Notes under the pieces: generated by a model
Told to the model about the DNA's origin: nothing
The model's database searches: none
What the model saw: only the letters and a program-made list of their open reading frames with translations
Part shown: piece by piece, positions 1-5,479 of the stretch
Layout of the letters: each line of letters opens with the position of its first letter
How positions within the stretch are numbered: the first letter of the stretch is position 1
Position numbers and translations under genes: made by a program
Origin: Reyranella sp.
Lineage (GTDB): Bacteria > Pseudomonadota > Alphaproteobacteria > Reyranellales > Reyranellaceae
Length of the DNA stretch: 8,387 bases
NCBI GenBank assembly: GCA_004296815.1
Contig: SCVT01000277.1
Coordinates: 1 to 8,387 of the forward strand
Direction: 5' to 3'

Positions 1-255
1 TGCCTCGCGTCTGACACGCCCCGTCTTCGACACCGTTGTGTGTTCTTTCCACCACAAGTCACCTGAAAATTTGCGTGGCGGGGCAGATTCTTCTTGTAAC
101 CGTGTCGATTAGTTGTAGATAGCAAACGTACAAGACGCCCACGCACGTGCCGCTGGCCCATTGTGGTTACGCAACGACGGAAAGTGTTCTTTTTGGCAGT
201 GCCGGCCGATTCGCTTGCGAGCGACGAGAGCCGGGTCCGGGAAGGAGCTTCTGAT

Positions 256-378
256 ATGTTTGCTTACCGCGCGGGGCGTGCTCCCCGCTATTCTGTCATT
301 TGCCCGGTGATTTCAGACCGGGCCGTCCTGTTCGCAACGCCGCTCCTGCGGCTCGAGACCCCGTCGAGTATCGGCTGA
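256..378 (+). CDS. candidate 40-aa leader peptide upstream of ornithine decarboxylase
   Basis: This is a short frame starting at ATG 256 and ending at TGA 376-378. It has the best ribosome site in the leader: AAGGAG at 242-247, eight bases before the start. The peptide begins MFAYRAGRAPRYS and has five Arg residues, three of them in the first eleven codons. No family is recognised. The 271-288 hairpin lies inside the frame, and its 3' arm (GCTCC, 280-284) can alternatively pair with the Shine-Dalgarno (GGAGC, 244-248). Another hairpin begins at its stop codon. In gammaproteobacteria the leader peptide SpeFL upstream of speF senses ornithine by ribosome stalling. This frame has no sequence likeness to SpeFL that I can see, so a similar role is only an inference from position. 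The in-frame upstream ATG at 163 lacks a comparable ribosome site. It may be a chance frame. Confidence 0.38.
   Translation: MFAYRAGRAPRYSVICPVISDRAVLFATPLLRLETPSSIG
302..323 (+). other. perfect 7-bp hairpin in the decarboxylase leader
   Basis: GCCCGGT (302-308) pairs exactly with ACCGGGC (317-323) around an 8-base loop, GATTTCAG. It lies within the candidate leader peptide frame and is the strongest uninterrupted stem of the leader. No T-run follows, so it is not an intrinsic terminator. Confidence 0.5.
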
Positions 379-444
379 CGCACGCCGCCAATTTCTGGCG
401 CCGTCGTCCCATATCGACCTTCCACCGAACAATCCGACTAAGTG

Positions 445-462
445 ACGGGGAACCCCCCAGCG
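445..462 (+). promoter_or_regulatory. ribosome site of the decarboxylase gene, within a small GGGG/CCCC hairpin
   Basis: ACGGGGA at 445-451 is the only Shine-Dalgarno-like sequence before ATG 463, and the spacing of 11 bases is rather long. The GGGG (447-450) can fold on CCCC (455-458), which would hide the site. The same CGGGGA can also pair with TCCCCG at 282-287, in the hairpin inside the leader peptide frame. Both are base-complementarity observations. A regulatory effect is inferred. Confidence 0.4.
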
Positions 463-1593
463 ATGACCGAGCGTATTTTTCGTTATCTCCGTGAGCAGCA
501 GCCCGAGACGCCGTGCCTGGTGATCGACCTCGACGTGGTCGAGAACAACTTCCGGCGCATGCGTGAGCTGCTGCCCGCGGCGCACATTTTCTACGCCGTG
601 AAGGCGAACCCGGCTGCACAGGTGTTGGCTCGTCTAGCCACGGCAGGTTCCAAGTTCGACACGGCGAGCCGCGGCGAGATCGAGCTCGTGCAGGCTGCCG
701 GCGTCGCGGCCGACCGCATCTCCTTCGGCAACACGATCAAGAAGGAAAAGGACATCGCCTGGGCCTACCAGCAGGGCGTGCGCCTGTTCGCCTTCGACAG
801 CGAGGCGGAGCTGCAGAAGCTCGTCCGCGTGGCGCCGGGCGCGCGTGTGTTCTGCCGCGTGCTGGTCGACTGCGGTGGCGCCGAGTGGCCGCTCAGCAAG
901 AAGTTCGGCTGCGCGCCCGAAATGGCAAAGGACCTGCTGCGCAAGGCCAAGCAGTGGGGTCTCGACCCCTACGGCATCTCCTTCCATGTCGGCAGCCAGC
1001 AGACCGACCTCGAGCAGTGGGACAAGGCGCTGGGCCAGGTCTCGCAGATGTTCTTCGCGCTCGCCGAAGAGGGCGTCGACCTGCGCATGGTCAACCTGGG
1101 CGGCGGCTTCCCCGCGCGCTACCGCGCCGAGGTCAACAGCCTCGAGGCCTACTGCGATGCGGTGAACCGCGCGCTGGTGCGCCACTTCGGCAACCGCATG
1201 CCGGAGGTGATCATCGAGCCGGGCCGCTCCATGGTGGGCGACGCGGGCGTGATCCAGAGCGAGGTCGTGCTGGTCTCGCGCAAGGCCGCCGGCGACCGCA
1301 AGCGCTGGGTCTACCTCGACATCGGCAAGTTCTCGGGTCTCGCCGAGACGATGGGCGAGAGCATCAAGTACCGCCTGCGCACGCCCGGCGAGGGCACGCG
1401 CATGGGCCCGGTGGTGCTGGCCGGCCCGACCTGCGACTCGGCCGACATCCTCTACGAGAAGACGGAGTACAAGCTGCCCCTGTCTCTCAAGCCCGGCGAC
1501 AAGGTCGAGATCCTGGCGACCGGCGCCTACACGACGACCTACTCGTCGGTCGCCTTCAACGGCTTCGCGCCGCTCAAGGCGGTCTGCATCTGA
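463..1593 (+). CDS. odc: ornithine (or lysine/ornithine) decarboxylase, PLP fold type III
   Basis: This cytosolic enzyme decarboxylates L-ornithine to putrescine, the first step of polyamine synthesis. The 376-residue protein has the alanine-racemase-like barrel plus beta-domain layout of eukaryotic-type decarboxylases and close to their bacterial length. Visible motifs are YAVKANP (Lys47, Schiff base to PLP), HVGSQ (175-179), GGGFP (213-217) and EPGR (252-255) for phosphate binding, GPTCDSAD (321-328, with active-site Cys324 and substrate-binding Asp325), and GAYTTTY and FNGF near the C-terminus. I chose ATG 463 over the in-frame GTG at 442 because the family usually starts close to this point and nothing like a ribosome site precedes 442. 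The neighbouring homospermidine synthase uses putrescine, which supports ornithine as main substrate. Some members of this clade also act on lysine, and sequence reading cannot exclude that. Expression is probably controlled by the long leader. Confidence 0.93.
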   Translation: MTERIFRYLREQQPETPCLVIDLDVVENNFRRMRELLPAAHIFYAVKANPAAQVLARLATAGSKFDTASRGEIELVQAAGVAADRISFGNTIKKEKDIAWAYQQGVRLFAFDSEAELQKLVRVAPGARVFCRVLVDCGGAEWPLSKKFGCAPEMAKDLLRKAKQWGLDPYGISFHVGSQQTDLEQWDKALGQVSQMFFALAEEGVDLRMVNLGGGFPARYRAEVNSLEAYCDAVNRALVRHFGNRMPEVIIEPGRSMVGDAGVIQSEVVLVSRKAAGDRKRWVYLDIGKFSGLAETMGESIKYRLRTPGEGTRMGPVVLAGPTCDSADILYEKTEYKLPLSLKPGDKVEILATGAYTTTYSSVAFNGFAPLKAVCI

Positions 1594-1616
1594 ACTGACA
1601 CACTTCAGGCGTACGG

Positions 1617-1654
1617 AGCGACGGGGCCTTGAGAAAGGCCCCGTTGCTGTTTTT
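1617..1654 (+). terminator. intrinsic terminator between odc and hss
   Basis: ACGGGGCCTT (1621-1630) pairs perfectly with AAGGCCCCGT (1635-1644) around a GAGA (GNRA-type) tetraloop. The stem extends outward through A1617-T1648, G1618-C1647, C1619-G1646 and a G-T wobble at 1620/1645. It is followed by GTTTTT ending at 1654. This is a textbook Rho-independent terminator 23 bases after the decarboxylase stop. Transcription of hss therefore needs either readthrough or its own promoter between here and 1690. Confidence 0.9.
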
Positions 1655-1689
1655 ACTGACTGCTGCACGAAAGGAACGGGGACGCTGAA

Positions 1690-3132
1690 ATGGCGAAGAA
1701 GACTGCGCGCAAGCCCTCCGACAAGAAGTACCTGTCCTTCAACGGCCGCATGGTCATCGTGGGCTTCGGCTCGATCGGGCAGGGCGTGCTGCCTTTGATC
1801 CTGCGCCACATCGACATCAAGCCCGAGCAGATCGTCATCATCACCGACGACATGCGCGGCGGCGAGAAGGAAGCGGAGCGCTACGGCGTCGAGTTCGTCG
1901 AGAAGCGCCTGACGGAGTCCAACGTCCGTGCGACGCTCGACAACAGGCTCGGCCAGGGCGATTTCCTGGTCAACCTCTCGGTCGAGGTCGCCTCGACGGC
2001 GCTGGTCGAGCTTTGCCAGAAGAAGGGCGTGCTCTACCTCGATACCTGCATCGAGCCGTGGCCGGGCGGCTATTCGGACCCGAGCCTCTCAGTCTCGCGC
2101 CGTTCGAACTACGCGCTGCGCGACACGATGCTGAAGCTCAAGTCGCGCTTCAAGGGCGGGTCGACGGCGGTGGTGGCCCACGGCGCCAACCCGGGCCTGG
2201 TGTCGCACTTCGCCAAGCAGGCCCTGGTGAACATCGCCCGCGACACCGGCGTGAAGACGCCAGTGCCGACGACGCGCGAGGGCTGGGGCAAGCTCGCCCA
2301 GCGACTGGGTATCAAGACGATCCACATCGCGGAGCGCGACACGCAGGTCTCGCCGGTCCCGAAGGAAGTGGGCGAGTTCGTCAACACCTGGTCGATCGAC
2401 GGCTTCGTTTCCGAGGGCGGCCAGCCCGCCGAGATGGGCTGGGGCACGCACGAGAAGGCGCTGCCGCCCGACGGCAAGCGTCACACCTTCGGCTGCGATG
2501 CCGCGATCTACCTCAATCGTCCGGGTCTGCTGACACAGGTGCGCACCTGGACGCCGATCGAGGGGCCGTTCCACGGCTACATCATCACGCATAACGAATC
2601 GATCTCGATCGCCGACTACCTGACCGTTCACGACGGCAAGAAGGTCGTCTACCGGCCGACCGTGCATTACGCCTATCACCCGTGCGACCAGGCGATCATG
2701 TCGATGCACGAGATCGCGGGTAAGAACCTGAAGCAGCAGAAGCGCCAGCGCCTGATCGTCGACGAGGTGACCGAGGGCCGCGACGAGCTCGGCGTGCTGC
2801 TGATGGGCCACAAGAAGGGCGCCTACTGGTACGGCTCGCAGATCGACATCCACGAGGCGCGCAAGCTCGTGCCCTACAACAACGCGACCTCGATCCAGGT
2901 CGTGGCGCCCGTGCTCTCGGGCATCATCTGGGCGCTCGAGAACCCGAACGAAGGCCTCGTCGAGGCCGACGAGATGGACTTCGCGCGCAACCTCGAGATC
3001 TGCATGCCCTATCTCGGACCGGTCGTCGGCAAGTACAGCGACTGGACCCCGCTCGAGGGCCGCGGCGAACTGTTTCCGGAGGATGTCGACAAGTCCGACC
3101 CTTGGCAGTTCAAGAATTTCCGCGTGGTCTGA
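1690..3132 (+). CDS. hss: homospermidine synthase
   Basis: This cytosolic NAD-dependent enzyme joins aminobutyl groups from putrescine (or spermidine) to putrescine, giving sym-homospermidine, the main long polyamine in many alphaproteobacteria. At 480 residues it matches the full bacterial family length. The N-terminal Rossmann domain shows VGFGSIGQG (24-32). Further family signatures are HGANPG (164-169), the segment around Trp234, and HNE (301-303). By a constant offset of five these appear to match Asn162, Trp229, His296 and Glu298 that I recall as active-site residues of the Blastochloris viridis enzyme; that mapping is from memory. The first 15 residues are basic and probably disordered. 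GGGGA at 1678-1682, seven bases before ATG, is a reasonable ribosome site. It follows odc by 96 bases but is separated from it by a strong terminator. The reaction directly consumes the product of odc. Confidence 0.96.
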   Translation: MAKKTARKPSDKKYLSFNGRMVIVGFGSIGQGVLPLILRHIDIKPEQIVIITDDMRGGEKEAERYGVEFVEKRLTESNVRATLDNRLGQGDFLVNLSVEVASTALVELCQKKGVLYLDTCIEPWPGGYSDPSLSVSRRSNYALRDTMLKLKSRFKGGSTAVVAHGANPGLVSHFAKQALVNIARDTGVKTPVPTTREGWGKLAQRLGIKTIHIAERDTQVSPVPKEVGEFVNTWSIDGFVSEGGQPAEMGWGTHEKALPPDGKRHTFGCDAAIYLNRPGLLTQVRTWTPIEGPFHGYIITHNESISIADYLTVHDGKKVVYRPTVHYAYHPCDQAIMSMHEIAGKNLKQQKRQRLIVDEVTEGRDELGVLLMGHKKGAYWYGSQIDIHEARKLVPYNNATSIQVVAPVLSGIIWALENPNEGLVEADEMDFARNLEICMPYLGPVVGKYSDWTPLEGRGELFPEDVDKSDPWQFKNFRVV

Positions 3133-3138
3133 CAGGTA

Positions 3139-3576
3139 TCAGTCGAGCCAGCGGCACCGCTCTAGGTCGAGACGGCCGCTGGCATCGAACTTGAGGCCTT
3201 CCTTCTCCAGCAACCGCCGCTGGACGGCATCGCCGCCATTGCGCGACAGGCTGTAGGAGATCTCGCCCTTGGCATTCACGACCCGGTGCCACGGGATCTT
3301 GATCGCCGGGTCGAGACGCTGAAGCACGCGGCCGACCAGCCGGGCGCGCCGCGGCAGGCCGGCCATCGCGGCGACCTGGCCGTAGGTCGCCACCCATCCC
3401 CGGGGAATGCGGCGGATCACGTCGTAGATGGCTTCGACGGCTTCATCGCCTTCGGCGCGGGCATCCTGAGGCAGCTTGCGCTTCGCTCGCGCCGGCCGCT
3501 TGCCTCGATCGCCGGTCGCCCAGCTTTCCAGCAGCCTGGACGCCGTCAGCCTGAGGCCCTTGTCGGGACGACGCAT
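3139..3576 (-). CDS. alkyltransferase-like (ATL) protein, MGMT-related, active-site Cys replaced by Trp
   Basis: This protein is related to the DNA-binding domain of O6-methylguanine-DNA methyltransferase. Residues 46-145 cover the domain: TYGQVA (64-69) in the recognition region, ARLVGRVL (78-85) with the expected Arg finger at 79, and PWHRVV (95-100). MGMT enzymes have PCHRV there. Trp96 replaces the methyl-accepting Cys, so the protein cannot repair by transfer. It fits the ATL group (like E. coli YbaZ), which binds O6-alkylguanine and flags it for nucleotide excision repair. The first 45 residues are an Arg/Lys-rich extension beyond the usual ATL core. ATG 3576 has GGGGGA upstream at about eight bases, which supports this start, although a shorter product is possible. 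It is the last gene of the minus-strand unit, 18 bp after the secreted protein gene, and converges on hss with a 6-bp gap. Confidence 0.9.
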   Translation of the reverse strand: MRRPDKGLRLTASRLLESWATGDRGKRPARAKRKLPQDARAEGDEAVEAIYDVIRRIPRGWVATYGQVAAMAGLPRRARLVGRVLQRLDPAIKIPWHRVVNAKGEISYSLSRNGGDAVQRRLLEKEGLKFDASGRLDLERCRWLD

Positions 3577-3594
3577 CCTGTGAATCCCCCAGGG

Positions 3595-4044
3595 CTAGAA
3601 GAGGCAATCCGCCCGCGCGGCCACCGGGATCGGGTCGGCCGGCATGTCGAGGCGGCAATGGTAGTCGAACGCGGCGCGGTAGGGTGCCGCGATCCGGGCC
3701 TTGGCCTGAATGGGCAGGACGACGCGGCCACCGCGCCGGTCGATCTGCTGGCGGCCGTAGGCGATGCTCAGCCCGTCCGGGAAATAGGCCTCGAACATCG
3801 AGTGGCCTGCCATCGAGGTGAATTCGAGGGTCAGGATCGCGCCGTCGAGGCACTCGAAGCGCGGGCCGCTCTTCAGCACCCCCGTCTCCGTGGTCTTTCC
3901 CGACGGGCCGGAGATCGTCCAGCGCGCGGTCGAGGCTTGCCGGGACGACTCTGCCTTCAGGGCGCCGCAGGCCAGCTCCGTCGGTTGGGCCTGCGCGGCG
4001 CCAGCGAAGGCCATCATCAGTGCGAGTATCGCGGTCTTTCTCAT
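3595..4044 (-). CDS. small secreted protein of unknown function with four cysteines
   Basis: This is a 149-residue protein that I do not recognise. It begins with a clear signal peptide: MRKT, a hydrophobic core at about 5-17, and an AQA-type cleavage site near residue 19, so the mature form should be periplasmic. The mature part holds exactly four cysteines (26, 65, 130, 147), enough for two disulfides joining N- and C-terminal parts. Alternating hydrophobic and polar stretches (for example 67-75 and 104-112) suggest a beta-rich domain. The start at ATG 4044 is set by the signal peptide. It lies 8 bp after the antiporter stop and its Shine-Dalgarno is weak, so translation may be coupled to the antiporter. 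The gap to the next gene (ATL) is 18 bp. The open frame continues upstream through the antiporter gene, but that part is antiporter sequence read in the wrong frame. Confidence 0.82.
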   Translation of the reverse strand: MRKTAILALMMAFAGAAQAQPTELACGALKAESSRQASTARWTISGPSGKTTETGVLKSGPRFECLDGAILTLEFTSMAGHSMFEAYFPDGLSIAYGRQQIDRRGGRVVLPIQAKARIAAPYRAAFDYHCRLDMPADPIPVAARADCLF

Positions 4045-4052
4045 CGGCCCGA

Positions 4053-5474
4053 TCAGGAAAAGAAGATGAACGTCAGCAGCACGAATAGCGGCACGAGGAT
4101 ACCGCACGACCAGGCCATGTAGCCGAAGAAGCTCGGCATGCGAATGCCTGCCTCCTCGACGACCGCCTTGACCATGAAGTTGGGGGCGTTGCCGATGTAG
4201 GTGTTGGCACCCATGAACACCGCGCCACACGAGATGGCGGCCAGCGTGCCGGCCAGCGTGCCCATCAGCAGCTGGGCGTCGCCACCCGCCAGGTTGAAGA
4301 ACACGAGGTAGGTCGGCGCATTGTCGAGGAAGCTCGACAGGATACCGGACAGCCAGAAGTACCAGGCATCGATCGGCTGCCCGTCGGGCCCGGTGACGAG
4401 GGCGACCAGTGGCGCCATGGCGCCGTCCTTGCCGGCGCGCAGGATGGCGAGTGCCGGTGCGATGGTGATGAAGATGCCGGCGAACAGCTTGGCGACCTCG
4501 AGCATCGGCCCCCAGCTGAACGCGTTGTCCGAACGGACCCGTCGCGAGGTGAGCTTGAGCGAAAGCGTGCAGATCGCCGCCAGGGCGAGGTCGCGCAGCA
4601 CGTTCTGCGGCTCGAGCGGGACGTGGAAGACCGTGAACTGCACACCGGGCTTCCAGGTGCCGCTCGCCAGCACGATGCCGACGATCGCCATCAGAAGGAT
4701 GACATTCACGCCACCTTCGATGCGAATCGGCGATTCCGGCGTGGGGTCGCGCTTGAGATGGCCTTCCTTGCGGTACCAGTAGCTGTCGAGCGCGAAGAAG
4801 ACCGTGAGCAACACGATGGCGCAGACCAGCATCTCGCTGAACAGGTGCGTCGTCGTCCAGAAGAAGCTCACGCCCTTGAGGAAACCGAGGAACAGCGGCG
4901 GATCGCCGAGCGGGGTCAGCGCACCGCCTATGTTGGACACGAGGAAAATGAAGAACACGAAGACGTGGATCTTGTGCTTGCGGTCGTCGTTGGCGCGGAT
5001 CATCGGCCGGATCAGCAGCATCGAGGCACCCGTCGTGCCCATCCAGCCGGCCAGCACCGTGCCGATGGCGAGCAGAGCGGTGTTCATCGACGGCGAGCCG
5101 TGGAAGTTGCCGCGGATATGGATGCCGCCGGTGACGGTGAACAGCGCCAGCAGAAGCACGATGAACGGGATGTAGTCGAGCAGCAGCAGGTGGGCGATCT
5201 CGTAGACCGCCGTCGGCACGCCGTAGAGCGCGGCAAAGGGTACGATCACGAGCAGAGCCCACGCCGCCGACACTTTGCCGAAATGGTGATGCCAGAAAGA
5301 CGGGGCGGCGAGTGGCATCACGGCAATCGAGAGCAGGATGCCGATGAAGGGCAGCACCCAGAGCAGGCCAAGATGACGTCCGTCGATTGCCGGCGCGTCG
5401 GGACTGGCCGCCAGCGACGGGAACGCCGCAAGGAGCGTGACGGTCAAGACCGCCAGTGCGACCGAGAATTTCAT
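4053..5474 (-). CDS. sodium:proton antiporter, NhaD / CitMHS-like (ion transporter superfamily)
   Basis: This is an inner-membrane transporter of 473 residues, probably exchanging Na+ for H+. It opens with a hydrophobic segment resembling a cleavable signal peptide (about 5-22, LAA then SPD), followed by roughly ten to twelve hydrophobic helices (for example 35-55, 68-86, 101-116, 131-155, 169-180, 211-229, 256-271, 295-307, 328-345, 402-420, 452-472). Two unwound-helix signatures stand out: NIGGALTPLGDPP (181-193) and LDNAPTYLVFFN (383-394) with GANTYIGNAPN (422-432). These are typical of ArsB/NhaD-related ion transporters and the CitMHS-like group annotated as sodium:proton antiporters. Substrate is assigned by family, so an organic anion or other ion is possible. 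ATG 5474 sits 5 bp after the SDR stop, and the next gene follows in 8 bp, so it is co-transcribed with both. The frame stays open to 6170, but that upstream part overlaps the SDR gene. Confidence 0.88.
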   Translation of the reverse strand: MKFSVALAVLTVTLLAAFPSLAASPDAPAIDGRHLGLLWVLPFIGILLSIAVMPLAAPSFWHHHFGKVSAAWALLVIVPFAALYGVPTAVYEIAHLLLLDYIPFIVLLLALFTVTGGIHIRGNFHGSPSMNTALLAIGTVLAGWMGTTGASMLLIRPMIRANDDRKHKIHVFVFFIFLVSNIGGALTPLGDPPLFLGFLKGVSFFWTTTHLFSEMLVCAIVLLTVFFALDSYWYRKEGHLKRDPTPESPIRIEGGVNVILLMAIVGIVLASGTWKPGVQFTVFHVPLEPQNVLRDLALAAICTLSLKLTSRRVRSDNAFSWGPMLEVAKLFAGIFITIAPALAILRAGKDGAMAPLVALVTGPDGQPIDAWYFWLSGILSSFLDNAPTYLVFFNLAGGDAQLLMGTLAGTLAAISCGAVFMGANTYIGNAPNFMVKAVVEEAGIRMPSFFGYMAWSCGILVPLFVLLTFIFFS

Positions 5475-5479
5475 CGGGC

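Larger units (their letters stand above)
72..462 (+). promoter_or_regulatory. structured 5' leader of the ornithine decarboxylase gene (candidate speF-type RNA element)
   Basis: About 460 bases precede the decarboxylase start and hold no convincing protein apart from one 40-codon frame. Many short complementary segments are visible: 72-78 with 139-145 enclosing 92-98 with 129-135; 202-206 with 230-234 enclosing 211-215 with 220-224; 271-276 with 283-288; 302-308 with 317-323; 339-343 with 348-352; 352-356 with 364-368 (an alternative sharing base 352); 377-380 with 402-405 enclosing 386-390 with 396-400. Comparative genomics has described a conserved 'speF' leader RNA upstream of alphaproteobacterial ornithine decarboxylase genes. 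Position and structure fit it, but I identify it by context and cannot align to the covariance model. I could not place a promoter with confidence. A transcription start somewhere in 1-120 is an inference. Confidence 0.5.

Noticed and set aside
95..121. Possible sigma-70 promoter TTGTAA (95-100) and TAGATA (116-121)
   Set aside because: The 15-bp spacer is short, the match is weak, and TTGTA also belongs to a leader stem (92-98). Not enough to call.
442..462. GTG 442 as start of ornithine decarboxylase
   Set aside because: It adds seven residues (VTGNPPA read as MTGNPPA) that do not look like the family, has no ribosome site upstream, and would overlap the only Shine-Dalgarno for ATG 463.
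300..494. 64-codon frame overlapping the start of odc
   Set aside because: No ribosome site, no motif, and it overlaps the leader peptide frame and odc in another frame.
634..1809. 391-codon open frame on the minus strand
   Set aside because: It is antisense to odc and the start of hss, which have full conserved motifs. Its product is rich in Arg, Ala, Leu, Val, His and Asp with no motif, as expected from the reverse frame of high-GC coding DNA.
2089..2853. 254-codon minus-strand frame inside hss
   Set aside because: Low-complexity reverse-frame shadow of the hss coding sequence.
3286..4122. 278-codon plus-strand frame across the ATL and secreted protein genes
   Set aside because: It crosses two real genes on the other strand and has no recognisable domain or signal.
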